Assembly: GCA_003132865.1 (NCBI GenBank)
Contig: PKYZ01000260.1
Location: 1,488 to 7,443 of the forward strand
Source of the DNA: Bryobacterales bacterium
GTDB lineage: Bacteria > Acidobacteriota > Terriglobia > Bryobacterales > Bryobacteraceae
Length of the DNA stretch: 5,956 nt
Direction of reading: 5' to 3'
In this document: in pieces, positions 1 through 5,956 of the stretch
Layout: every line of letters begins with the position of its first letter
Numbering within the stretch: position 1 is the stretch's first letter
The notes under the pieces: model-generated
Told to the model about the DNA's origin: nothing
The model's input: only the letters and a program-made list of their open reading frames with translations
The model's database searches: none
Position numbers and translations under genes: made by a program

Positions 1-303
1 ACGGCGGGCTGCCCCGGCACCACGAACCCGGACGGCGATCTTTCCCGCAATCTGTTCACGGGTCCGGGCTTCGCCGATGTGGACCTGTCGGTAATCAAGA
101 ACATTTCGATTGGCGAACGCCTGAAGCTACAGCTTCGCGCGGAAATGTTCAACGTGTTCAACCGGAAGAATCTGGCGAGCGGAGCGGGATCCGTTGGATC
201 GAACGGTTATTTGGGCGATACCATCGGCGACTTCAACGGGGCTCCGGGACTTGGACCGGGCGAGCCGTTCAACATGCAGCTAGTGGGAAAGATCATATTC
301 TAA
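1..303 (+). CDS. TonB-dependent receptor, Oar-like, C-terminal end (partial)
   Basis: The frame is open from base 1 to the TAA at 301-303 and gives the last 100 residues of a protein whose start lies outside the window. The visible part has the usual end of a large outer-membrane beta-barrel receptor of the acidobacterial CarboxypepD_reg/TonB type. A 'GPGFADVDLS' segment is followed by alternating-residue strands, the 'RAEMFNVFNR' strand-turn, a Gly/Asn-rich loop, 'GPGEPFNMQL' and a final strand ending in Phe (VGKIIF). A terminal aromatic residue is the known recognition signal for outer-membrane barrel assembly. Such receptors import bulky substrates such as glycans or metal chelates using TonB energy, but the substrate cannot be read from this fragment. 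A GTG at 79 could be taken as a start, but it lies within the continuing frame and within conserved receptor sequence, so it is not the true start. The gene converges on the PD40/TPR gene 17 bases away. Confidence 0.85.
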   Translation, partial: TAGCPGTTNPDGDLSRNLFTGPGFADVDLSVIKNISIGERLKLQLRAEMFNVFNRKNLASGAGSVGSNGYLGDTIGDFNGAPGLGPGEPFNMQLVGKIIF

Positions 304-320
304 CCTAGCTCGGAAGTCCT

Positions 321-1673
321 TCACGGACGCCCTTCCCGGAAGGTAACTCCCGATTCGTACAGCGTGAGACGTGTGCGCAGCGCGGCTGCTAATTGCGTAG
401 GGTTTTGCTGAATTGCGGCGTCCAGTGCCTGCCTGGCCGTTTCGCACCGCATCCGCAAAAAGCCGTTATCTGCGTATGCGGCAGCGATCGCATCCAGCAA
501 CTCGGGATCGTCACTTCGCGATAGAGCCATCGCACGCCGGGCCGTTTCGAGCGCTCCGGCTCCGTTTCGGACCGAGTCGTCGGGAGACGTCGCGAGAACC
601 CAGGCCATCCGGGTAAGCGCGGGTACGTGATTTGGCTCGATGGCCACCGCGGTTCGCCAGTGTTCCAGGGCGGCCGCAGCATCGCGGCGCGACGAATAAA
701 GCGCCGTACCGAGGCCGTAGTGCGCATTGGCGGAGCGAGGGGCCGTCGAGACCGCCTTTTCGAAATGGGCGATTGCCTCATCGGATCTTCCCGTCGCGAG
801 CAGCGCAAAGCCGATGTCGAGGTGAATGTTTCCAGGATCGGCCGTGCCGGAGGGGGCTGCCAGGCAACTCTCAAACCGCGCAATCGCCTCATCCAATCTC
901 CCGGCCGCCGCCAAGGCGACGCCGAGTGGGTAATCGATGCGCGCAGGGTCCGGGGTTAGCGACCGGGCTTGCTCCAGGTGTGGAATCGCCTCATGAAACT
1001 TACCTGCCTCCACTAAGACCTGACCGAGATCGCGCTGTCCTTCTGCCAAGCCGGGATTCATTGCCACTACTTTCGCCAGGTACGGAATCGCTTCGTCCGG
1101 CCGGCCCATATCCGCCAATGTCCGTCCGAGCTTTTGATTCGCCTCGGTGAAATCGGGCGCGATGTCCAAAGCTTCGCGGTAAGATGCGATCGCCTCCGCG
1201 GTCTTGCCTGCTGTCTTAAGTGCGTCGCCAATGTTCACTCGTGGCAGCAAGTACGATGGGTCTTCTTGAATCGCTCTACGGTAGTGCAAAATGGCTTCAT
1301 CGATGTTACCGATCGCGGCTAACGCAACGCCGAGGTTGTTATGCACCCTGGCATCGTGCGGCGCTAACTCTTCTGCCCTGCGCCACTCAGGGATAGCCGA
1401 GTCGTACCGATGTTTGTCCGCGAGTTGCATTGCCTTGTCAAATACGCGGTAATAATCGACGGCCGGCACGTCGATCTTGCGCAGGCCGTCCGGAGCGACG
1501 CTAACGAATTCGGGAATGTTCACGGCACGATTGGCCGCGGTTGCGTTTTCGATGAGGATCGGCGGGCTGTCCTGTCCATTTTCGGCGAGGTGCGTCAGAT
1601 ACATCTGCGTATACGGCGATCGGCTTTGGACGAAAAAACCATCCACCGGCCGTTTGGCGAGAAGCTGTGCCAC
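321..1673 (-). CDS. C-terminal fragment of the PD40/TPR protein: TPR array
   Basis: This 450-codon open frame begins at a GTG at 1673. Its first ~18 residues are out-of-frame readings of the propeller, and genuine sequence begins at 'SRSPYTQMYLTHL'. A linker (SPPILIENATAANRAVNIPEF) leads to about ten tandem TPR units of 34 to 40 residues from residue 72. Each has the A/G-L...G..DEAI..Y..A...P pattern, for example NNLGVALAAIGNIDEAILHY and LGVALAAAGRLDEAIARF. The ninth unit has the 'WVLATSPDDSVRNG' insertion often seen at the end of such arrays. The last unit reads 'ADNGFLRMRCETARQAL', where the consensus expects a 'G-x-F-A-D-A-V-E-T-A' pattern; a nearby frame supplies exactly that. TPRs are protein-protein interaction scaffolds. 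A gene caller would probably report this as a separate TPR protein, but the missing signal peptide and the unnatural first residues argue that it is the tail of the upstream gene. Confidence 0.75.
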   Translation of the reverse strand: MAQLLAKRPVDGFFVQSRSPYTQMYLTHLAENGQDSPPILIENATAANRAVNIPEFVSVAPDGLRKIDVPAVDYYRVFDKAMQLADKHRYDSAIPEWRRAEELAPHDARVHNNLGVALAAIGNIDEAILHYRRAIQEDPSYLLPRVNIGDALKTAGKTAEAIASYREALDIAPDFTEANQKLGRTLADMGRPDEAIPYLAKVVAMNPGLAEGQRDLGQVLVEAGKFHEAIPHLEQARSLTPDPARIDYPLGVALAAAGRLDEAIARFESCLAAPSGTADPGNIHLDIGFALLATGRSDEAIAHFEKAVSTAPRSANAHYGLGTALYSSRRDAAAALEHWRTAVAIEPNHVPALTRMAWVLATSPDDSVRNGAGALETARRAMALSRSDDPELLDAIAAAYADNGFLRMRCETARQALDAAIQQNPTQLAAALRTRLTLYESGVTFREGRP

Positions 1674-1909
1674 GAATTCATGAGCGGCAGGTTCGTCCGC
1701 ATTAGACGCGGCTCGCCGCCGGCGGCCGGAAGGATGTACAACTTGCTGTCCGGGCGCATCAGTAGGCCATTACGGCAGCCGACGAACACGATCCAGCGGC
1801 CATCCGGAGACACTTTTGGGAAACTGTTGCTCATGCCGTTGTGTGACGCGCCGGCGATCGGTTCGGCGTTTCCGCCTGCGCCGTCGTGGAATGGAATGCG
1901 ATAGAGATC
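1595..1909 (-). pseudogene. Middle fragment of the PD40/TPR protein (two PD40 blades, shifted frame)
   Basis: This frame carries the central part of the broken gene. From about 1909 it reads DLYRIPFHDGAGG..EPIAGASHNGMSNSF, then 'KVSPDGRWIVF' and 'HSFSPNGRWMVFSSK', two PD40 blade signatures separated by 'RPDSKLYILPAAGGEPRLM'. After SSK it runs out of frame and stops at 1597-1595. An ATG at 1834 exists but falls inside the propeller, so it is not a credible independent start. The preceding frame joins at about 1910 and the following frame at 1625-1627, each by adding one base. Confidence 0.7.
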
Positions 1910-2007
1910 GACTGAATCTGCGCCTCTTTCAAATCGTTTGCGTATCGGGCTAGATCCGCACCGGGTGGGTAAACTTCGGGTGCTTCGTCCCTACCGAATA
2001 CGAGGTA

Positions 2008-3078
2008 CTATTGATCGGGGCTCCAGAAAGCGCCGGTTTGCACATATTTCGGGTCGTCGGCCCCAGGAAGCGTCTGCAGGATACCCGTCGACCGGCTGTA
2101 CCAGGCGAGGATGCCGCGGGTCGGATAGAACACCTGGAGAAAGCGGTAGTCCTTGAAATTGGCGACGTAGTAACTGCTCTGGAGACTCCGCCGTTCCAGG
2201 CCGGCCTCACCCGGGCTGATGGTGGTGATTACGTACTGGCCGTCCGGCGAGACTTGTGACATGAAACCGACCCGAATCTGCGAAGTGAGTTTCCCTTTGA
2301 CGGAGCGCCACTCGATCACGTCTTCATTGCGAATCGCTAAGTTGGGTTGAATCGTCGCGAGCGTGTACATGCCTTTATCGTTCTTTGGGCCGTCGAGGTC
2401 CATCCCGAGGGTCTTGCCGTCGCGCGAGAACGAATGGCAATTGGCGCAAGTTGGCATGTTGTCCAGCAACAAGCGGCTGTCCGGCTCGCCGACGTTGCGT
2501 AATCTCCAGGCGATCAGCGGCACCGCGGCCGGCGCCAGTGGCTTGATGACTCCCTTCTCTACCTCGGAGGGCATAAGTGGAACGTCGCGATAGAAAATCG
2601 GTGCTCCGACCGGATCTTTCGAGGTTTCAATTGTTACACGGCCAAGGGAGAGGCCCTTGTTCTTATGGCCGCGCGGGATGCGGGTGATGTATATGACCGC
2701 GGCCCGACTGACGGAGTGCCGCTTGATCGTTTCCCACGTCTTCGCATCCGGTGTCCAGGTATGTGCCGCGGCCTGTTCGGGTGTCAACGCCGGCGGTTCG
2801 TTGGTCTCGCCTACGCAGCGCGGGTCTATGGGGCCGATGCGCATGCCTTCACCTGCCGAAGCAAGGTTCAAAGGGCGAGTACCGTCGGCGAAGGAGATCC
2901 GGATGAGCCACTCGGAAGCTGTTGTGGCATCATGCCATAAGAAGATAGGAGCGGGAAATTCCGGCGGGAAGATGGACCCGTCTTCCGGATAATCGACCGC
3001 AATGTGTGCCTTATCTCGCCCCGAGGCTTCGGCTGAAACCGCAAGCATCGCCACAACAGCACACGCGAGTAGTCTCAT
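2008..3078 (-). CDS. N-terminal fragment of the PD40/TPR protein: signal peptide, CxxCH, PD40 blades
   Basis: This is the longest intact 5' piece of the broken gene, 356 residues ending at the amber codon. It opens with a short basic n-region and a hydrophobic stretch (MRLLACAVVAMLAV) followed by SAEASG, a good Sec signal with signal peptidase I cleavage near residue 18. Residues 20-200 are a beta-rich region without a motif I can name. It contains 'IDPRCVG', 'NEPPALTPEQAAA' and 'SKDPVGAPIFYRDVPLMP', which I recognise as typical of this acidobacterial/planctomycete family. CANCHSF at 211-217 is a c-type haem attachment motif. 'VSPDGQYVI' near 276 and 'FWSPDQ' at 351-356 are PD40 blade signatures. 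If translated as written, it would be a secreted, truncated protein lacking the rest of the propeller and all the TPRs. A surrounding cytochrome c fold is not evident, so haem binding is an inference from the motif and export signal only. Confidence 0.75.
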   Translation of the reverse strand: MRLLACAVVAMLAVSAEASGRDKAHIAVDYPEDGSIFPPEFPAPIFLWHDATTASEWLIRISFADGTRPLNLASAGEGMRIGPIDPRCVGETNEPPALTPEQAAAHTWTPDAKTWETIKRHSVSRAAVIYITRIPRGHKNKGLSLGRVTIETSKDPVGAPIFYRDVPLMPSEVEKGVIKPLAPAAVPLIAWRLRNVGEPDSRLLLDNMPTCANCHSFSRDGKTLGMDLDGPKNDKGMYTLATIQPNLAIRNEDVIEWRSVKGKLTSQIRVGFMSQVSPDGQYVITTISPGEAGLERRSLQSSYYVANFKDYRFLQVFYPTRGILAWYSRSTGILQTLPGADDPKYVQTGAFWSPDQ

Positions 3079-3093
3079 ACTATACTAAGCAAC

Positions 3094-4680
3094 CTATACG
3101 CGATCCTTCAACATCTCGCGGGCGGCGTTATAACCTGGCGCGCCCATAACTCCGCCGCCGGGGTGCGCTCCGGAGCCGCATAGATACAGCCCTTTCACCG
3201 GCGTGCGGTATCGCGCGTAGCCGGCCACCGGGCGCATGACGAACATCTGATCGAGACTCATCTCGCCGTGGAAGATGTTGCCGCCGGTGATGCCGTAGCG
3301 GCGCTCCATGTCGAGCGGCGTGAGCACCTGCTTGTCTATAACTATCGACCGAATGTTGGGGCAGTACTCTTCGATGAGTTCCACCACGCGGCTGTAGAAC
3401 GGCTCGCGCGCGTCGTCCCAAGTGGCGCCGCGCAAGGTGTACGGCGCGTACTGCAGGAAGATCCCCATGATGTGCTTGCCGGGGGGCGCGAGCGACGGAT
3501 CGTACATGGTCGGAATGGTTAGCTCCAACATGGGACGGTCGGACGGCCGGCCATACTTGGCGTCGTCCCAGGCGCGCTCGATGTAATCGATGGACGGGCA
3601 GATGTGCATGGTGGCGCGATGCTGCGGTCCCGGCGCACCGGGCATCGCGCTGAATTCCGGGAGTCCCGAGAGAGCCAAATTAATCTTGCAGGATGTGCCT
3701 TCCGTGCGAAAATGGCGGATGGAGGCGACGAAATCCGGCGGCAACTCGCGCTCGTTGAGCAGCCGAAGGAATGTCACGCGCGGATCGAGGTTGGAGGCCA
3801 CCACTGCGCCTTCGATCTCTTCGCCGCCTTCCAGCACCACGCCGCGGGCGCGGCCCTCGCGCACCAGGATCTTTTCGACCGCCGCGTTGGTGCGGATCAC
3901 CGCGCCGTGGCTGCGCGCGGAAGCCGCAATGGCCTCGGAGACCGCGCCCATGCCGCCGCGCACGAAGCCCCACAATCCCCGGTGTCCGGCCACGCTGCCC
4001 ATCACATGGTGCATCAGGATGTAGGCGGTCCCCTGAGAGCGCGGGCCGCCATTGGCGCCGATCACGCCGTCGGTGGCCAGAGTGACTTTCAGTTCCGGCG
4101 ATTCGAACCATTCGTCGAGCAACTCGGCGGCGCTTTGCGTGAAGATTTTGACGAGCGCGACCATATCGGCGGGCGCCAACTTGCGCAGACGCCCGGCCAG
4201 CTTGAGATATTCCATCAAGTCGCCAACACCGCGCGGCGGGAATTGCGGCGGGGTGGTCAGCAGCAGCGATTCGACAACCTGCGACAGGCGCTCCAGTTGA
4301 GCCTCGAAAGCGGGATAGACTTCGGCGTCGCGCTTGGAGAATTTAGCGATCTCTTCCAGCGTCTTGCGGCTATCCTGCCACATGAAGAAGCAGCGCCCGT
4401 CGGGGAAGGGCGAGAAGAAGGCAGGATCTTTGGCGTCGACCTGGTATCCGAAGCGCGGCAGTTCGAGTTCGCGGATGATGCGCTCCTGGAGAAGGCTGGT
4501 CAGATAAGATGCGGTGGAAACGCGAAATCCCGGCCAGATTTCCTCGGTGACGGCGCAGCCGCCCACCAATTCGCGGCGCTCCAATACGATGGTCTTGCGC
4601 CCGGCGCGTCCCAGGTATGCGGCGGTGACCAAGCCATTGTGGCCGCCGCCGACGATGATTGCGTCAAATCGCTGTGGCAT
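3094..4680 (-). CDS. FAD-dependent oxidoreductase, PYROXD2 / phytoene desaturase-like (COG1233 type)
   Basis: This is a 528-residue intact protein of the flavin amine oxidase/phytoene desaturase superfamily. The N-terminus is a classical dinucleotide-binding fold: FDAIIVGGGHNG (residues 5-16), then VLERRELVGG with the ribose-binding Glu at 34. The C-terminus has the second FAD signature, 'GLYLCGSGAHPGGGVMGAPG' (about 497-516). The middle contains 'GFVRGGMGAVSEAIAASA', typical of the carotenoid desaturase/PYROXD2 group. Length fits the family at about 500-550 residues. The overall pattern is closer to PYROXD2 than to CrtI, and no carotenoid genes are nearby, so the substrate is unknown and a carotenoid role should not be assumed. 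No signal peptide is seen, so it is probably cytoplasmic. The frame extends upstream to a TTG at 4740, but those 20 codons lie in the intergenic hairpin element, so the ATG at 4680, directly before the FAD fold, is preferred although no strong Shine-Dalgarno precedes it. It lies downstream of glgB by 60 bases and 15 bases upstream of the PD40/TPR gene. Confidence 0.88.
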   Translation of the reverse strand: MPQRFDAIIVGGGHNGLVTAAYLGRAGRKTIVLERRELVGGCAVTEEIWPGFRVSTASYLTSLLQERIIRELELPRFGYQVDAKDPAFFSPFPDGRCFFMWQDSRKTLEEIAKFSKRDAEVYPAFEAQLERLSQVVESLLLTTPPQFPPRGVGDLMEYLKLAGRLRKLAPADMVALVKIFTQSAAELLDEWFESPELKVTLATDGVIGANGGPRSQGTAYILMHHVMGSVAGHRGLWGFVRGGMGAVSEAIAASARSHGAVIRTNAAVEKILVREGRARGVVLEGGEEIEGAVVASNLDPRVTFLRLLNERELPPDFVASIRHFRTEGTSCKINLALSGLPEFSAMPGAPGPQHRATMHICPSIDYIERAWDDAKYGRPSDRPMLELTIPTMYDPSLAPPGKHIMGIFLQYAPYTLRGATWDDAREPFYSRVVELIEEYCPNIRSIVIDKQVLTPLDMERRYGITGGNIFHGEMSLDQMFVMRPVAGYARYRTPVKGLYLCGSGAHPGGGVMGAPGYNAAREMLKDRV

Positions 4681-4696
4681 GTTTAAGTGAGCCAAG

Positions 4697-4733
4697 AGCC
4701 GGCTGAAAGCCGGCTGCGGGCAGGATTGCCCGC
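4697..4733. repeat. Tandem GC-rich hairpin pair between glgB and the oxidoreductase (REP-like)
   Basis: Two perfect inverted repeats lie directly next to each other. The first is AGCCGGCT-GAA-AGCCGGCT (4697-4715), an 8-base stem with a 3-base loop whose arms are each palindromic. The second is GCGGGCA-GGAT-TGCCCGC (4716-4733), a 7-base stem with a 4-base loop. Together they fill most of the 60-base gap after the glgB stop. Neither is followed by a T-run on the - strand, so a classical intrinsic terminator is unlikely. My recollection is that similar 'GCCGGCTGAAAGCCGGC' plus 'GGCAGG..TGCC' modules are scattered between genes in Solibacter-type genomes, which would make this a REP-like dispersed element. 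An RNA-level role, such as mRNA stabilisation or partial attenuation between the two genes, is an alternative. Confidence 0.65.
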
Positions 4734-4740
4734 CCTCCAA

Positions 4741-5956
4741 TTACCTTTTTCGGAATGTTACTACTGCTAGGGGCGGTAATGTAACGCTGATGCTTTGGGG
4801 ACGATTATGCTGCGGCACGGGCCGCGACGCTACCCATCCGGCGTTGCCCAGGTTACTGCCGCCGAACAGGTGCGAGTCGGTATTCAGTACCTCTTCATAG
4901 ACGCCTTCCTCCGGCACGCCAAACAGGTAGTGCTCGTGGACCACGGGCGTGAAGTTACAGCAGAACAGGAGGAAATTCTTGGGATCTTCCGCGCGCCGCA
5001 GGAAAGCAATCACGGAGTTATCGACGTCGTGGAAGTCCACCCACTCGAAGCCCGCGTGGTGAAAGTCCACCTGATAGAGGGCCGGGTTGGCACGGTAGAA
5101 GCGATTCAGCTCCTCCACCAGTGATTGCAGCTTGCGGTGGTAATCGAACGTCAGTAAATCCCAGCGGCGGCCTTCGTTGTGGTTCCACTCCTCGTGCTGG
5201 CCGATCTCCTGACCCATGAAGAGCAGCTTTTTGCCCGGATGCGCGTACATATAGGCCAGGAACGCGCGCACGTTGGCGAATTGCTGCCACTCGTCGCCGG
5301 GCATTTTGTTGATGAGCGAGCCCTTGCCGTGGACCACTTCGTCGTGCGAAACCGGCAATACAAAGTTCTCGGTGAAGGCGTACAGCATACTGAAGGTGAT
5401 GTTGTTGTGATGATACTTCCGGTGAATCGGGTCCTCGCTGAAGTAGTGGAGCATGTCGTGCATCCAACCCATGTTCCACTTCATGGTGAAGCCCAGGCCG
5501 TTGAGATAGACCGGCTTCGACACACCCGGAAACGCGGTGGATTCCTCGGCGATGGTAATGGCGCCGGGCACGGTGTGGGCCAGTTCGTTGAAGCGGCGGA
5601 TGAAGTCGATGGCTTCCAGGTTTTCGTTGCCGCCGTACTGGTTGGGCACCCATTCGCCGGCCTTGCGGGAATAGTCGAGGTAGAGCATGGAGGCGACCGC
5701 ATCCACGCGCAGGCCGTCGATGTGATACTTTTTCAGCCAGAACATGGCGTTGGAAATCAGGAAGGAGCGCACTTCGTTGCGGCCGTAATTGAAGACCAGC
5801 GTGCCCCATTCGAGGTGCTCGCCTTTGCGGGGGTCGGCGTGCTCGTAGAGCGCGGTGCCGTCGAAGCGCGCGAGCGCCCAGTCGTCGCGGGGGAAGTGCG
5901 CCGGGACCCAGTCGAGGATGACGCCGATGCCGCGCTGGTGGCGCGTGTCGATGAGG
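4741..5956 (-). CDS. glgB: 1,4-alpha-glucan (glycogen) branching enzyme GlgB, C-terminal part (partial at window edge)
   Basis: The frame is open from the window edge (first full codon at 5955) to TAA at 4743-4741, giving 404 residues. It holds the GH13 catalytic barrel and C-terminal domain of the enzyme that cuts alpha-1,4-glucan chains and reattaches them as alpha-1,6 branches. Conserved region I is [10 protein letters not shown] (from partial residue 15). Region II is [18 protein letters not shown], with the nucleophile Asp at 85 (codon 5703-5701). Region III is [11 protein letters not shown], with the acid/base Glu at 137 (5547-5545). Region IV is [14 protein letters not shown], with the transition-state Asp at 205 (5343-5341). 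'[13 protein letters not shown]' follows, and the C-terminal all-beta domain ends at FRKR. Spacing between catalytic residues matches E. coli GlgB (728 residues) to within one residue, and by that comparison about 320 N-terminal residues, including the CBM48 domain, lie outside the window. A GTG at 5772 is internal and not the start. No lesions are visible. It acts in the cytoplasm in glycogen synthesis and is the first visible gene of the - strand cluster. Confidence 0.95.
   Translation of the reverse strand, partial: LIDTRHQRGIGVILDWVPAHFPRDDWALARFDGTALYEHADPRKGEHLEWGTLVFNYGRNEVRSFLISNAMFWLKKYHIDGLRVDAVASMLYLDYSRKAGEWVPNQYGGNENLEAIDFIRRFNELAHTVPGAITIAEESTAFPGVSKPVYLNGLGFTMKWNMGWMHDMLHYFSEDPIHRKYHHNNITFSMLYAFTENFVLPVSHDEVVHGKGSLINKMPGDEWQQFANVRAFLAYMYAHPGKKLLFMGQEIGQHEEWNHNEGRRWDLLTFDYHRKLQSLVEELNRFYRANPALYQVDFHHAGFEWVDFHDVDNSVIAFLRRAEDPKNFLLFCCNFTPVVHEHYLFGVPEEGVYEEVLNTDSHLFGGSNLGNAGWVASRPVPQHNRPQSISVTLPPLAVVTFRKR

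Larger units (their letters stand above)
321..3078 (-). pseudogene. Secreted PD40 beta-propeller / TPR protein with CxxCH motif, broken by a stop and frameshifts
   Basis: This is a single ancestral gene, ATG at 3078-3076 to TGA at 323-321. Three consecutive open segments on this strand together read as one protein. The layout of the restored ~919-residue product is: signal peptide (about 1-18, ending AEA/SG); an N-terminal beta-rich region; a haem-type CANCH at 211-215; PD40-like 'SPDG' blades near 277, 353, 422 and 464; and about ten TPR units from about 541 to 895. The lesions are an amber TAG at 2008-2010 inside a blade (SPDQ-stop-YLVF), a lost base near 1910-1911 (expected QIQ-F/Y-DLYRIPF), and a lost base in the TTT run at 1625-1627 (expected SSKSRSPYTQ). 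A likely compensated pair lies at 444-461. The span is 2758 bases; adding the two net missing bases gives 2760, or 920 codons. The role is unknown; the intact protein would probably be periplasmic or surface-exposed and bind partners through its repeats. Sequence error instead of true decay is possible. It lies 15 bases downstream of the oxidoreductase gene, with no clear ribosome binding site. Confidence 0.8.

Noticed and set aside
311..343. Possible bidirectional terminator between the convergent genes (GTCC-TTCAC-GGAC and CCTTC-CCG-GAAGG)
   Set aside because: The stems are only 4 to 5 bases, no T-run follows on either strand, and most of it lies inside the coding end of the TPR gene.
1595..2010. 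Programmed frameshifting or stop-codon recoding as the explanation of the split frames
   Set aside because: Several unrelated lesions occur, with no slippery heptamer plus downstream structure that I can see, and one is a plain stop; random decay or sequence error is simpler.
3061..3078. Lipobox (LLAC) at residues 3-6 of the PD40/TPR protein
   Set aside because: The cysteine at residue 6 comes before any hydrophobic core, so lipoprotein processing is not plausible; the later AEA/SG site fits a normal signal peptide.
3079..3115. Promoter-like TTGAAG ... TAGTAT upstream of the PD40/TPR gene
   Set aside because: The spacing is 18 bases, but the -10-like element ends 3 bases before the ATG, so transcription would start inside the gene; it also overlaps the end of the oxidoreductase gene.
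3604..4686. Long + strand open frame (360 codons) opposite the FAD oxidoreductase
   Set aside because: It is fully antisense to a well-supported gene, rich in Arg/Ala/Gly/His from GC-rich codons on the opposite strand, and shows no recognisable motif.
4681..4740. Upstream TTG start (4740) for the oxidoreductase, adding 20 residues
   Set aside because: The added residues are encoded by the hairpin element, and the AAAGG-like sequence before the TTG is only about 3 bases away; the ATG at 4680 directly precedes the FAD-binding fold.
5018..5809. Alternative-frame - strand open frame (263 codons) inside glgB
   Set aside because: It overlaps the catalytic GlgB frame with its four conserved GH13 regions and is a compositional shadow.

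Overview
The window looks like a piece of an acidobacterial genome, most likely of the Solibacter/Bryobacter type. This is inferred from three things: the C-terminal end of an Oar-like TonB-dependent receptor, a large secreted PD40/TPR protein of a kind I associate with Acidobacteria and Planctomycetes, and a GC-rich tandem-hairpin element between genes. No rRNA or other taxonomic marker is present, so the assignment is tentative.

Layout. The + strand carries only the last 303 bases of a TonB-dependent outer-membrane receptor. Everything else is on the - strand and is read from right to left. First comes the C-terminal two thirds or so of a GlgB glycogen branching enzyme (4741-5956, cut by the window edge). 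Next is a 60-base gap holding two adjacent perfect hairpins. Then comes an intact FAD-dependent oxidoreductase of the PYROXD2/phytoene-desaturase-like group (3094-4680). After 15 bases follows a roughly 919-residue secreted protein (321-3078) with a CxxCH haem motif, PD40 beta-propeller repeats and about ten TPRs. The receptor and the PD40/TPR gene converge with 17 bases between them. No stretch longer than 300 bases lacks a gene.

The main observation is that the PD40/TPR gene is broken as written. It has an in-frame amber stop (2008-2010), two uncorrected one-base losses (near 1910 and at 1625-1627), and what looks like a compensated -1/+1 indel pair (444-461). Restoring these gives one continuous reading frame of 920 codons with family-like sequence across every junction. 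The gene is therefore either a young pseudogene or sits in a patch of poor sequence. The two neighbouring - strand genes and the receptor end look intact.

The three - strand genes could be co-transcribed, but their roles (glycogen branching, an uncharacterised FAD oxidoreductase, a secreted PD40/TPR protein) do not form an obvious pathway. I see no CRISPR, phage, toxin-antitoxin, transposase or RNA gene here, and no convincing new defence or metabolic system.
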